Notes: a model not told the origin generated them from the sequence alone. DNA of 64,000 nucleotides from Bathynomus jamesi (GCA_023014485.1 JAJOZX010002586.1:1-64000); one strand, 5' to 3'; positions 21,553 through 33,159 are shown, numbered from the stretch's first letter. Numbers and translations: made by a program.

Positions 21553-22393
21553 CGGGTCCCGATAAAAGCCCCTAGGACAAAAGCCCCCTAGGACAAAATC
21601 CCCCTAGGACAAAAGCTCCCTAGGACAAAGGCCCCCTCGACAAATTGCTGGGTAGGGCAAGTCAGATATCACATCTAATCTGAAAAGATCAGAAGATATT
21701 TAGGTGACATAACCAATATTAACCTGTTATGTTAATTGAATGCCCAGTTAGGTCAACTGGGTGCTCTTCCAATATGTGCTCTACCTTAAAATTTACATTC
21801 CAATACGTGATCTACCTTAGATTATTCGGATTAGCAGCAGGTACGTTAGTTAGCCTTATAAGGCTAACTAACGAAAATATCACGACTTAACCTAACCAAT
21901 CGTCAAGGGCGTATAGTTGACAACGATTGGTTAGGTTAAGTCATGATATTTTCGTTAGTTAGCCTTATAAGGCTAGTTTCACGGTAGAGCACGTATTGGA
22001 ATATGGTAGATCACAGTTTCGCGGTAGAGCACATATTGGAAGAGCACCGGTCAACTGAATGCCCAGTTAGGTCAACTGAATACCCATTTAGGTCAACTGA
22101 ATGCCCAGTTAGATCAACTGAATGCCCGGTTAAGCCAACTGAATGCCCGGTTAGGTCAACTGTACGCCCTTGATGATTGGTTAGGTTAAGTTGTGATATT
22201 TTCGTTAGTTTAAACAAAAATGACGAGAGCAAAAATACATAAACTATAAACTATAAACATAAACTAAACTATAAACATAAGCTGTAAATAATAAAGAATA
22301 AAAATAATGATTAAAAAAATTCTTATTATTATTTTCTCTAGGGGGCTTTTGTCCAAGGGGGCTTTTGTCCTAGGGGGCTTTTGTCCTACACTC
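21553..22393. mobile_element. 841-bp element with reiterated CCTAGGACAAAAG termini and 9-bp duplication
   Basis: The 9-bp duplication ATTTTCTGT is perfect (21544-21552, 22394-22402). Each end consists of three to five tandem copies of a 15-16 bp unit (CCCCTAGGACAAAAG and its complement), at about 21567-21650 and 22337-22388. The interior contains palindromic AACGAAAATATCACGAC cores and a 21-bp tandem array. The 9-bp duplication points to a Mutator-like or similar superfamily. It is inserted in LINE B. Confidence 0.85.
22048..22165. repeat. Tandem 21-bp array
   Basis: About five to six head-to-tail units of AATGCCCGGTTAGGTCAACTG, with scattered substitutions, inside the 841-bp element. Single units of the same motif appear in other MITEs here. 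Confidence 0.85.
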
Positions 22394-22429
22394 ATTTTCT
22401 GTTATCTCCTGTGTCAGCATAAACTCGTT

Positions 22430-22641
22430 GGTGCTACTGTAGTATGCGGTCTACCTACGATTCGGCGGTCTACCTTTTAATTATAGCTTCTTATCTTGTT
22501 TACTAATTGTTTGTTTACATCCCATTGTCAATCGCCCTTGACGATTGGTTAGGTTTAGTCATGATATTTTCGTTAGTTTTAACGAAAATATCATGATTAA
22601 ACCTAACCAATCGTAGGTAGACCGCATACTACAGCAGCACC
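22430..22641. mobile_element. 212-bp MITE, GGTGCT(A/G)CTGTAGTATGCGG termini
   Basis: Perfect 8-bp duplication AACTCGTT (22422-22429, 22642-22649). The inverted ends of about 33 bp contain GTAGTATGCGGTCTACC. The interior carries the shared palindromic core (22535-22615). It is inserted in the endonuclease part of LINE B. Confidence 0.9.
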
Positions 22642-22649
22642 AACTCGTT

Positions 22650-23240
22650 TATGAGAGCCATCCAAATTTTTGCTCGCTCCTGATCTTCTCTTGTGCCCCC
22701 CCTTGTCCTGGTGTATATATATATTCCTATCCACCTCTTTGTATTTTATAAATGGGAAATTAAAGTCTCCGCAAAACATTATATTGGGGGATGGAGGGTT
22801 TCTGGCCTTTATTAGGTTTCTGATATCATGAATGGCCTTCGAGAATTTTTAGGTTGGAGTGTTTGGAGGTCTATAGATGACTATCAGTATCACATTTAGT
22901 TTTTCTATTTTCACTGCTTGGAGTTCCACAAAGCTGTTTGATTTACTTATTGCCGTCGCTATCATATGACTTTCATGTTCATATATAGCACAGCCACCTT
23001 TACGTCTCGCTGTTCTATCAGCTCTTAATAAGTTGAAACCCTCTATATTTATCTCTTTTTTATCAATACAATGTTCGGGGCCGTTCAAAAATTATGTAAC
23101 GCTAACATTTTAGTGGGCGTCTGGTCTAGCGTTACGGAATGTTACAAGTGGGTGGGGGGTGTCAAGTTTTAGCAAAAATAGCGTTACGTAATTTTTGAAC
23201 GGCCCTTTCGCAGTTTTCACAATTTCCTTGGCAATCTTTA
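22650..23240 (-). pseudogene. CR1-like LINE endonuclease region (LINE B, part 3)
   Basis: On the minus strand: RRKGGCAIYEHESHMIATAI, VELQAVKIEKLNVILIVIYRPPNTPT (23088-22849), then NIMFCGDFNFPFIKY (about 22790-22740), the GDFN signature of the APE-type endonuclease that nicks target DNA. One frame change lies near 22850. MITEs interrupt it at 22430 and 23086. Confidence 0.75.
23086..23203. mobile_element. About 118-bp MITE, GGGCCGTTCAAAAATTA termini
   Basis: Inverted ends GGGCCGTTCAAAAATTATGT / ACGTAATTTTTGAACGGCCC, with a GCGTTACG subterminal repeat. The flanks share TTC(G), so the duplication may be 3-4 bp. It interrupts LINE B. Confidence 0.7.
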
Positions 23241-23279
23241 AGATGAGTTTCCGTGAGGCATGCGATATCTAGTACATAT

Positions 23280-23640
23280 TTTTTTTAACATTAAAATTAA
23301 CCAACTGGTTAAGTTTTAATTAACTTAACCAGTTGGTTAATTTTAATGTTAGGTCAACTGAATGCTCGGTTAAGTCAACTGTACGCCCTTGACGATTGGC
23401 TAGGACGCTAGGTTAAAGTCGTGATATTTTCGTCAGTTTTAACGAAACTAACCGAACATTCAATAATTTTCACGTAGGTTTCCATTAATTTTGTGGTGTT
23501 AACGAAAATATCACGACTTGACCTAACCAATCGTCAAGGGCGTACTGTTGACCTAACCGAGCATTCAATTAACGTAACCGGACATTCAATTAACTGGGCA
23601 GTCAATAATTTTCCCCGTAGGTTTCGATTAATTTTAAGCA
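23280..23640. repeat. Palindromic MITE-like sequence with shared core
   Basis: A near-perfect hairpin of about 62 bases (23288-23350, ACATTAAAATTAACCAACTGG and complement) is followed by two oppositely oriented copies of the GTTGACCTAACC/AACGAAAATATCACGAC core (23345-23440 and 23500-23580). No clear ends or target duplication. Confidence 0.6.
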
Positions 23641-24009
23641 AATGTTACCTAATACTTTTTTCTCTCAAGGAGCCGTTTCCGTGTTTTAGGGTGGGACAGA
23701 CAGGCAGCATGTATAGAGATTTTTAAAAATTTAAATTTTTGTCTAATTAAAAAAATTTTAATTTTGTTTGCTGAATCGTAAATGCATGGAATGAAAAGCG
23801 TCACTCTCTTTCAACCAATCCGAAATACAGGGGGACAGACGGACATGACTCCCTTTTTATGGTATAGATGTTGGTGTTAAACTAATTTTTTTATTTGTTA
23901 AATTTTTCCAAACAAACGGTACACTTTCATAACTACCTTTTGCATGGTACAAAAGATAAGGACGAATATAACCGAAATATTTCTCTGTACGAATACTTAT
24001 GCGCGCCAC

Positions 24010-24041
<32 letters not shown>

Positions 24042-25320
24042 ACAAAAGCCCTCTGGAAAGTAGATTGACGAAAAAAAATTACTTTACAAGCAAAAGTTAT
24101 GAAAAGGTGGTATAGTGATTGGTGTATTAATTAAGGTAAAGCAACAAGCCTGACCTCCGTGAAGTGAAGAATCAGCGCACGGAAGAAGTGAAAGGTTGTC
24201 ATTTAGGACCTTCATTAATTTGAAATCTACCACAATTCGATGAAGAGTGAATTTTCATCATTGATTACACGTTGAAAAATCAACTTTATGTCAACGCCGG
24301 GTTAAAAACTCTTTGACAGAAGTAAATTTATTACAGGTGTAATAAGCCAACTTTAGAGCAAGATTGATTTATCATTCCCGTGTCACCAAATTTAGTTGGT
24401 AGTTTAAAATCGACAGGAATTCGATGTAAGTATAAATTATAAATATTTATTCAACTTTCATTAAACTTCAACTAAGCTTTCGAAAAGAAATCTCAACATT
24501 GTATAATACTTTAAATTTTATTGAGTAGGAACTACTATAAAGAGTTGAAATCTTGTCTAGCGATACTTAATAATAAAACTGAAAAATGATCCGCCTAAAA
24601 TTGGTAATTATGTTCTTATCAAAAATTAAAGATTAAATGGTGAGAATGTTATTAGAGTTGCAAAGGGATGGGAACTACAATTTTGAATGCGTCGTGAATT
24701 TTGGGAAATTTGGGAATTTTCAATTGTAGCTAAATTTAAGGTTTATTAGATAATTTTTGGCAGTAAAAAATAAAATATAACATATTTAAGCATTTTCCAC
24801 CCAAAAAGAAGTTGTGGTTTCTTATAGCAATTGTTTTTATTGAGTTCAAGTGAGTTTGCTGGGAATATGTCTGGCTTAAAATAGGAATCTGAAATCAGTA
24901 TGCAGGAAATTAATTTTTTTAAATATGGGGAGTTTCCATTTCAGCATCCTGGGAATTTCCTTCTTGTGAAATAATTGAGGGTTAAAGAAATTTCAAGGAG
25001 TGGGGGTTTACTCATTTCATTATCTCCAAATCCACGCTACTGCCAGATGCCAGTATCATACTGAAGCGAATCACTTGCTGACATCAACTGCATTTTGAAT
25101 TGTTTTTCTTGGCTGCATTATTCTACACTTTTTTTCAATAAACGACACAATGTACCCCGATTCAAGAATCGTTTCATTTCATGAAAATGAGTTTCTGAAA
25201 ATCCCTGAATTTCCCAATTTCCAAATTTCCCAAAAATTTCCAAAATTCCCATCGGAAATATACTACTCTCAAAATTCTGGGAATTTTACATCCCTAAATA
25301 TATTATTCAGGAAAGTCGTA
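23641..25320. other. AT-rich non-coding stretch
   Basis: No convincing gene. It holds a (TA)n run at 24013-24041 and a pair of loosely inverted segments, GGGATGGGAACTACAATTTTG (24665) and AAAATTCTGGGAATTTTACATCCC (25270-25293), that could be the ends of a roughly 630-bp non-autonomous element. Otherwise nothing recognised. Confidence 0.5.
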
Positions 25321-25333
25321 AAGAAGAAGGAAA

Positions 25334-25334
<1 letters not shown>

Positions 25335-25368
<34 letters not shown>

Positions 25369-25440
25369 TTTTTTTTTTTTATTATTATTTTTATTATTAT
25401 TTTTTATTATTATTTTTATTATTATTTTTATTATTACTGA
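25335..25440. repeat. (ATT)n/(TTTA)n low-complexity tract
   Basis: About 105 bases of ATT units shading into poly-T and TTTATTAT units. Confidence 0.95.
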
Positions 25441-25690
25441 TGATGACAATAATAAGCTTTATTGGCAGGATATAAATCCTATAAAATAGTACAATATTCT
25501 TGAAGGTAATAAACGAGAAGATAAATCAAACAATAATAAATTTAAAAAACTAAAACTAATAAAAGAGAAATAAAAATAATTCACATAATGAAACAAGTAA
25601 AAATAAGAACTACAAACAGCAAAGACTATAAAAATAAAAAATGGAAATAAAAATAAAAAGTACACGTAGCGACAATACTAACATATACCT

Positions 25691-25736
<46 letters not shown>

Positions 25737-26118
25737 TATATATATAGTAATGATAATTATTGATGATAATGATATTGATAATGTTTTTTGGCAGGAGAGA
25801 GATCCCATAAAAAGGGTACAGTATCCATTAAGGTAATGAACGATACAACTAATTAAACAATAAATTTAGTTAAACAATAAATTTTAAAAACCATAAAAGG
25901 ACTATGGCAATAAAGAAATAACAATGGTGCATGTAATGAAACGAGAAATAATGAAAATGGTAATAACAGGCTAACATCTTCCCAAAGGTAATACTGTACT
26001 AAGAAGAAAAAATAAAAACCAAAAAAAAAAGTACTCGTAATGGAATGGCTATTGCAGAGGTTAAGTGAAGTTATAGACAAACACTTTCATACCAAGAAGT
26101 CCACAGTCTAGAACAGAG
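25441..26118 (-). repeat. 3' tail fragments of the LINE E family, two copies
   Basis: Two similar segments, 25455-25680 and 25785-26118, each start near TTTATTGGCAGGA/TTTTTTGGCAGGA. They match the sequence at 34000-34170 next to the LINE on the minus strand (for example GTTAAGTGAAGTTATAGACA versus GTTAAGTGGAGCTACAGACA). A (TA)n run separates them. Non-coding. Confidence 0.6.
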
Positions 26119-26720
26119 TTTTTCAAACTTTTTGAAGCCACGGAACCTTTATTTAAAAAAAAATAAAAATTCGCGGAACCTTGCCCAACAGGTAAAATTT
26201 TAATGATATAAGGCAAATGGTAATAAAACACAATTTATGCTCACTGCAGTTTATTTATGTAATTTATGAAATTTACGCATACAGTTATATGAATTTCACA
26301 AAAAAAAAATATATAAGTTTAGAAATTTACAAGAAAAAAAAGATCTTTAAAACCATCATATATTTGTATAATATGCATTGTGAAAGCTAACACACATTTA
26401 CACTGCATTTAATAACATTATTGTGATCATAACTTCCCTGACCTGAGAAAACTAAACCTACATTTTAGCAGTAAATTACAGTAAGAAACAGTCTTTATCT
26501 TCTCCTTCGAGCCTTGCTCTCTTCAGAGAACTTAGTCATTAAAATTTCCCGATACGTTAGTAAGCCTCCCAGAATCCTCCGAATCACTATAGAAGAACTC
26601 GAAGAGTACTGGCTCCAATAAACCTTAGCACCCCCGCCCATGGCCTAAACCATTAGAGGTACAGTAAAACTAAACATACCTTACAAAAAAGAATTTAATC
26701 CTGCATTTAATGAGAAACAA
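26119..26720. other. Spacer with a possible hAT-type terminus
   Basis: CAGAGTTTTTCAAACTTTTTGAAGCCACGGAACC at 26115-26148 resembles one end of a hAT/MER-type element, but no matching second end was seen. The rest is unassigned. Confidence 0.4.
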
Positions 26721-27836
26721 TTAAAACTTGGTGTTCCCGCCATTGGCTTCCAAGACAGCCTGAATTCGCTTTGGGTAGCTTGCCAAAAGTGATGTGAATA
26801 GATCTTGATCGTTACGCAAATTTGCTAAAACAGTTTCAATGTGTTGCGTCATTGTATCCTTCGAAAATCGATTTGCTGCAGGTTCTTGAAACAAGAGACA
26901 TTCAACCTTGTCCTTTATAACTGATCCAATGTGTTCACAGACGTTCAGGTCAGGAGAATTTCCTGGCCACTCTTCATTTCCAAAGAAATCGATCTCATGG
27001 TTCCGCAACAACTGTTGAGTGGCTAATGCCTTAAAGCAGGGGGCCTTATCGTGCAGAAGTGTGACCTGATCGACATCCATAAATAACATTGTTTGGGTTT
27101 CTTAGAAAAGGAATGACATGCTGGGATAGAATAATATCACGAAAATACTGTCCATCCCAACTCTGACCATTTGGCTTCAGCACTCACATGAGCTTCTTTG
27201 CAGTGAACAAAACAAACACACCAACACAGTCTGGACTTTTTAATAATTCGCGATAATGTTCATTTTCATCGATTTCATCTGGTGTTGTGGCCCACACTCG
27301 ATCATTTTGGTAGTTAGGCCGACGTGTTACGTAAACAAAAAATTCATCGGAGACAGCTAAACGCATGAAATCATCCACATCCCAATCTTCAAGATAATGG
27401 GCAAACCACATTCTGTCATCGATATTAAGTTGAGTTTTTCTTGGCTTTGGAAGTTCATGCCAAGGCTTTAAACCTTGTCTATGAGGTACAGTCGAATGAT
27501 CTCACCACTAACGATCTTTCCTCTCAACACTTCGATCTCTCTAGAAAGTTTAGCACAACTGTTTTTCCGCTTATGCGTACCGATTTCAATGATGTCCTTT
27601 GTTTCCTGAGAGAGTGGCAAATTTGGGCGCCCAGATTTGGTTGTATCCATTTCACATTCATCCAAAGTTTTATTCCAATTTCTTTTGACGAAGTCCTCAC
27701 TTCTTCGCAACTTTTTGGCAACCCATGAACGTGTTATAAAGGTGGCTCCAGCATCACGAGCTTCCCGAAATGTTGTTGCTCGAATGCGATCTATCACACG
27801 TTGCCTCTCCGAATCATTAATTAATTGAGAAGCCAT
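26721..27836 (-). pseudogene. DD37E-type mariner transposase, frame-broken
   Basis: Start at the ATG 27836 (MASQLINDSERQRVIDR). The helix-turn-helix region with ATFITRSWVAKKLRRSEDFVKRNW is in 27836-27468. The next piece, 27411-27184, has the first catalytic Asp in RLAVSDEFFVYVTR. The last piece, 27089-26721, has VTLLHDKAPCFKA (second Asp) and EWPGNSPDLNVCEHIG (Glu), with 37 residues between. Two frame changes fall near 27440 and 27130. About 370 residues in total, normal for the family. Clear terminal repeats were not found on either side. Confidence 0.85.
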
Positions 27837-28098
27837 TATATTATCACTTTATCAGCTAGAGTAATTTTAATACCTGCAATAAATAAAGAATTTTATATAT
27901 TTTTATAATCACTAAAACTATTTCGATATAAGTAAACATGTAAGCTGCAAATGGGGGAGCTAAGGTTTTTTGGAACCCCTTAGTATCGAAGAAACTACTG
28001 CAAGTAACAAATCCGTTGCTGCCACCTAACCAGAACCCCCGTCGACTTCGAACCAACCCAGGCCATAGACGGAGGGGTTAACATACATACATACATAT
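27837..28098. other. Spacer with ACAT repeats
   Basis: No gene. (ACAT)n at 28081-28098 borders the next hAT and supplies its target duplication. Confidence 0.5.
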
Positions 28099-29412
28099 TA
28101 GTGATGTAGCGGATGTCATTTTTTTCACATCCGCGGATGCGGATGCGGATGAGGATGTTTGATTTCAACATCCGCGGATGCGGATGCGGATGCGGATGTC
28201 TACATTTTCGTTATTTTTTAGGATATATTCGAGATTTGTTGTGTTTAACGTATATAATAAGTTATTATATAGAGAGAGCTGTAGCTCTAATGTAGTATAA
28301 TTGATTAATTGTACAATAATTGCTGTACTTTTCTCTGAACATATAAAATAATATCAAGCATCTAACTAATATAGAAATCAATTAGTGAATTCGTCTGCAA
28401 ATAAATTCGTTATATTTTGTTGAGTTTCAGCCACAATTAGAAACCATAATTGTGTTACCAGGATGCGGGACGTGAACCCAACTCAAATGCACCCCACCGA
28501 CCTCTTTCCCCAACCTCCACCCTTATAGAAAGAGATCTTTAATTAGCTTGATAACTATTTATATTAAGTTTAAAGTTTTATTAGGCATATTTATAAATGA
28601 GTAATTAAAATAAAGTAAACTAAGATGTTCATCGTTTAATGTTCAAACTTAATTATAGGAAGGTTATGCTTAAGGAACATTAATTTTTCTGCCTTTTCTG
28701 CTGCCAGTCTGTTTCTCTTTTCATCATACATTAATCCAGCACTGCTAAATAATCTCTCGCTTGGTACGTTTGTTGAATGACAGGCTAAATGTTTCCTTGC
28801 AAGTTTACTCAAGTATGGATAGATATTCTGCGTATTTTTCCACCAACTAATAGGATTGTCACATCATCACATGCAGCCAGGCGTTTTTCTTGGTGATAGC
28901 TCTCGATCATTTTTACTACATCTTTTGACATCGCGTAGGTCTCGTCATTGCTGCTTGACTCAAGAAACTGAGAGACAGATTCTGTGATAGATTTGCTTGT
29001 TGAAGGTGTTGGTTCTGTCACTGAAACTTTTATTCTTTTGGTGGGTGGCGAAGCGACAGATTCAAGAGATTGAAGCTCTTCAACTGCTTTGCCAAGTGAT
29101 GATTTAACTCGTTCTAATGTACTAGGTGAAAATAACTTAGCTTTGTAACGTGGATCTAAGTAGGTTGCAAGAGAGTAACTTCATACAAGAACAGCCTCTC
29201 GTCTTGTCGCTTGCATCACTTTTGCGCACAATGAACTAGTTCTATTAATATAGTAGAATTTGATAATTTCCGCTTATTAATGACATTTTGTCTCAACGGT
29301 CCACATCCGCACGACATCCGCAGTCCAAAGTGCGGAGGCGGGTGCGGATGCGGATGCGAGAAAATGTGCGGATGTTCCGCGGATGCGGATGCGGATGTGA
29401 CCTACATCACTA
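28099..29412 (-). mobile_element. Internally deleted hAT with reiterated GCGGAT termini
   Basis: Perfect 8-bp duplication ATACATAT (28091-28098, 29413-29420). Termini TAGTGATGTAGCGGATGT / ACCTACATCACTA. Each end carries a run of CATCCGCGGATGC/GGATGC repeats (28130-28200 and 29330-29400). It is 1314 bp and contains only the 3' part of a transposase gene. Confidence 0.92.
28660..29160 (-). pseudogene. hAT transposase C-terminal remnant
   Basis: The minus-strand frame 29021-28809 (TEPTPSTSKSITESVSQFLE) continues, after a frame change near 28840, into WWKNTQNIYPYLSKLARKHL and STNVPSERLFSSAGLMYDEK (about 28840-28680). That is the hAT C-terminal dimerisation domain and covers the last catalytic Glu region. 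The N-terminal zinc finger and most of the core are deleted. Confidence 0.8.
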
Positions 29413-29420
29413 ATACATAT

Positions 29421-29527
29421 ATATATATATATATTTTTTTTTTTTAATTTGGGTTGTTTAACCTCCTTCGCAACATCTAAGTCATATGACGGAGGGGACC
29501 TACAGCTTTACGTGGGATCCGAACCAC

Positions 29528-29566
<39 letters not shown>

Positions 29567-31195
29567 GGAATATAAAATGGTGATTAATCAATTATTGGTT
29601 ATAAGTGAACCAAGAAACAAATTGTTCATGAAAACAATCACTTGAACGCAGCCGAAATGGCGGCTTCTCTTTTCGTTTGTGAAAGGAAATTTTGTAATTT
29701 CTTAATTAAGTACATGAATTTAAAAACATGTATATTAAATGTCCATGTAATTTAGGAATAAGATATTGAATTCAATTGTCTGCTTAATTCTGTACAATTT
29801 CAACTAACAATTATGAGGGTACGGACTACGAAAACAGTAGACAAAATTACTAAAAGAAATATTGTAAATTAAAAAGCTAATATTGGAACCTTGAACGTAG
29901 CCATTGACGTGTCCCTGACGCCCGTTTTGGCGCTCAAAAGTGAGACGTCACATATAAATTATACTTTTGTATAGAACGGGAAAATTCCGTTTGAGTTTAG
30001 ATTGCTAAGCTATCAGATTACTTATTGCTGACATGCTGGTCAATCTTAATCCTATGAAAGACTTATAGAATGAAGAAATTGGAATCTGAAATGGGGAATT
30101 TAAATCTTACGCCCGACAGCCGAATCATACAGTAGGCCAAAAAGAGAGGGTATTGTACAAAAACAGATTGAAAATAAGTTATAAGCATTTTAAAAAGATA
30201 AATCTTATATGAAAATAATCTTTACATACTGTCGAATAGCGGGTCATAAATTAAATTTCATGATAGTTAAAGACGGGATCGATGTAATTATTAGAAACAC
30301 AAAAATCTCCTTTATAATTGAAGGCAGAAACAAAGCCAACGACGAGTAGAAACCAATGCATATTTGGGCATGATTTCGTGAGTTTCTCACCAAGGACCCA
30401 CGTTAAAGTTCTTGAAGTAATAATAAAAGAATTAGTTCGCCATAAAACTTAAACATAAAGAAAATGTGTGGCTCACAAAATTGAATAGACCCAAACTAAG
30501 TCTCCCCTAACTTCGAGTAAAGAAAACGAACTTGGCTCGAAAGAATTCATAAAACACAAATATAATCGTTTACCGTACGATCCATAGAAAACGGAATACG
30601 TTCATTTTCTCATATGCAAGTAGAGAATTTATACGGTTGGTCTAATATAAGACAGTGTGTATTAATTACTAATGGGATTACAAGAAATTAATCTCCCAAA
30701 AAGGGAGTGTCTACTGCTGTCAAAAAATAAGTAGTTGAAAATTTGTAATTAATTAAAATATACATTCATTATTTATTCCAATTGTCTTATGCATTAAAAT
30801 TAATGAGGTCAAAAGGCCAAGAAGGTACACAGTTGTAACTTCAATTACTATTCTAACAGTTCTATTTTAATTGCTTATGCATTTTTATTTAATTGTGTTG
30901 TTAATTTCGAATCTAAAATTCTTAAGGCAAAAGTCAGTTGTCTCAAATGTCGTTTCTTTAACAAATGTAATTGATGTCAAAACTTCATTTTGCATTGTAA
31001 TGTGTTTAATGTTAAAAACTTTAACGAATATATTATTTTTGTAAAAGGCTTTTCAATTTTTCCCCTATACGGAAGTAACAAAAATCCTAAACGGTATTAT
31101 TTTGTTATGTGTTGGCCTGATCCTTAAACAGGCGTAACGAAAATATATATATGATAAATAAATCATAAAATATAAGTCAGAACACAAATATATAT
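29421..31195. other. AT-rich stretch without genes
   Basis: Contains (TA)n at 29532-29565 and a short ACGGAGGGGACCTACAGCTTTACGTGGGATCCGAACC piece (29500-29530) similar to SINE-type tails. Nothing else was recognised in about 1.6 kb. Confidence 0.5.
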
Positions 31196-31199
31196 ACAG

Positions 31200-31615
31200 T
31201 ATATAATATAATAGAGAAGAAAGTTAGGAGCCTTGTCTAACTCTGCATGAGGAACCAAAACATTCGGACAATACATTGTCCCATCTAACAGTAAAAGTTT
31301 AGTGTGTATACCAAAATTTCAATAAAATTAAAAAATATAATGGAACATTCCTGTCTTCTAATTTTTTAAATAGAATATTGTGATTCATTCTATCATATGC
31401 CTTGCTTATATCCAAAAAATAACTGTAAATAATTGAATTACTGACAGTATATCTAAATAGAATCTCTTTCAAAACATAAATACACAGGTCAGTTGAATGG
31501 GACCTTTTAAAACCAAACTGATTAGGAAACGTCCATAAATAATCATTTAGTTTGCGTAGCAAAAGCTTCTCGAGTAATTTTAAGAAGCAGGAGGCAACAG
31601 CAATAGGCCTGTAGT
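31200..31615 (-). pseudogene. LINE E family RT fragment
   Basis: The minus-strand frame 31562-31299 encodes LNDYLWTFPNQFGFKRSHST and FLDISKAYDRMNHNILFKKL, the RT palm entry with the first catalytic Asp. It closely matches 35200-35000 of the longer LINE E copy. It ends at an (ATT)n tract (31619-31636). Confidence 0.8.
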
Positions 31616-31861
31616 TATTATTATTATTATTATTATTTTTACATTTACAATAAAATTATGCTTTAAAATACTCCTGCATTTGCTTCTTTGACAGGACTAA
31701 TCTATTCAGAAATAACATTTATTTCCGACAAAAAATCTTTCCGGAGTTTTATATATTTTTGTAATGTTTCGAGGAAGCAAAAGTGGTACCTCACTAAAAA
31801 GCACCCTTTCTACAACTGGATTACCTATTCAACTACTTCGCTTATGCTCCTTTGACGTTTT

Positions 31862-31905
<44 letters not shown>

Positions 31906-32370
31906 GCATCTTTGTCGACTTTTAAAATAACGCTTTAATAACAAATTGTATTCACTATTTTATGATCAAACAAATTAAATGAAGAATAAAATAGAAGGAA
32001 TAGTAAACTTTAAACAAGTGAATAAAAATTAGGATATAATTTTTCTCGAAATGGTGTCCAGAAAAAAATTTTATTCGAATTTTATCACCCACGAAACTAC
32101 TAATAATTAATTATTTTATTTGTAAGTTAAGTATATAGTTACGTTAAGCTGCGTCAGGTTAGCTTACGTTAAGTTAGGCTGGGTACAGTTAGGTTAAATT
32201 AGATTAGATCTAATTTGGGTAGGTTAGAGTAGATCATTTTACGTTTCCTTGCCTTTGTTATTGGAATGAACCAAAAGAGAAAATAAATAAAGGTTTGATA
32301 ACATGATAGATAGCGCTACAACCGTCCCCTAACAAAAAAAAAATTAATAATAATAGAAAGTAAATACTAG
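31616..32370. other. Spacer with (ATT)n, (CA)n and TTAGGT-like words
   Basis: (CA)n at 31864-31903. At 32150-32230 a degenerate cluster of GTTAGGTT/GTTAGGCT words recalls the telomeric unit but is not in register. No gene. Confidence 0.5.
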
Positions 32371-33117
32371 TGGTGTACCGATTAATCTGCATCTGCATCG
32401 GCACCGGCAGCATTGGCCATTTTGGGGGCATCGGCATCGGCTAAATTTAGCCGATTCTCTCGCCGATTCTTTGAAATTTTACAATTTCCATTAAAAACAA
32501 AATCTATATTTATAAAAAATTGAACAGACAAAAACATTCTAATAATTTATACTTACTTCAAATTGTAATTATATAAAAATTTTATACACTCACGAAAAAA
32601 GCAAAGCTTACTAAATTAATTTACCAATAAATTTACATTTTCTCTAACTAACTAATCTCTAAATATTATAAACTATTGTAATCTCATACTCTATTTGAAT
32701 AATAATTCTATATAAAGTTGTACTTTATAATTTATATATTAAGCCATCTCATTATGTTGACTTTCTTTTAAGTATTTTAATAATTTTAGAAGCCCAAATT
32801 ATATATGCATTTTTTATTCAAATTGGCCACCAGGGACTTGAAGTTTTAATGAAAATTTTTTTTGTTATTTATATTGTTGAAGAAAGAAAATACCTTAAAA
32901 AAAAGAAAAACAGTCGCTTTAAATACCAGTATTCAATTTATGAAACTAAACTAAAATTATTTTAATATTTTACTGAGTAATAATACTTTTTAACATCATT
33001 TTAGCTATGGTATATGAGTAATAAATTCTGGTGCTGTATATTGTGGAGTGAGCTAAGGAAAAACATTTCAACAAATTTGAAATGTAAAAATATGAAAAGT
33101 GAGTTTTCAGTTTTCAC
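32371..33117. mobile_element. hAT-like non-autonomous element (sister of 3408-4195)
   Basis: Starts TAGTGGTGTACCGATTAATC, with GCATCGGC subterminal repeats. The last 130 bases match 3960-4080 of the other copy. Its right terminus is lost in (TA)n. No transposase. Confidence 0.65.
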
Positions 33118-33159
33118 ACATATATATATATATATATATGTGGAATTGAACTCAGAATA

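Noticed and set aside
22011..22232. Tandem TGHSVDL repeat protein
   Set aside because: It arises from the 21-bp non-coding tandem array in a MITE, with no start context or conservation in unrelated copies.
25150..25440. 96-codon ORF with poly-Ile/Phe/Tyr end
   Set aside because: The second half is ATT/TTTA repeat and the first half shows only a possible MITE end.
28113..28295. Cys-Gly repeat 'protein'
   Set aside because: It is a translation of GGATGC/GCGGAT repeats in a hAT terminus.
32150..32240. Second telomeric block
   Set aside because: The GTTAGGTT-like words are out of register and degenerate; only 35747-35795 is a true TTAGG array.
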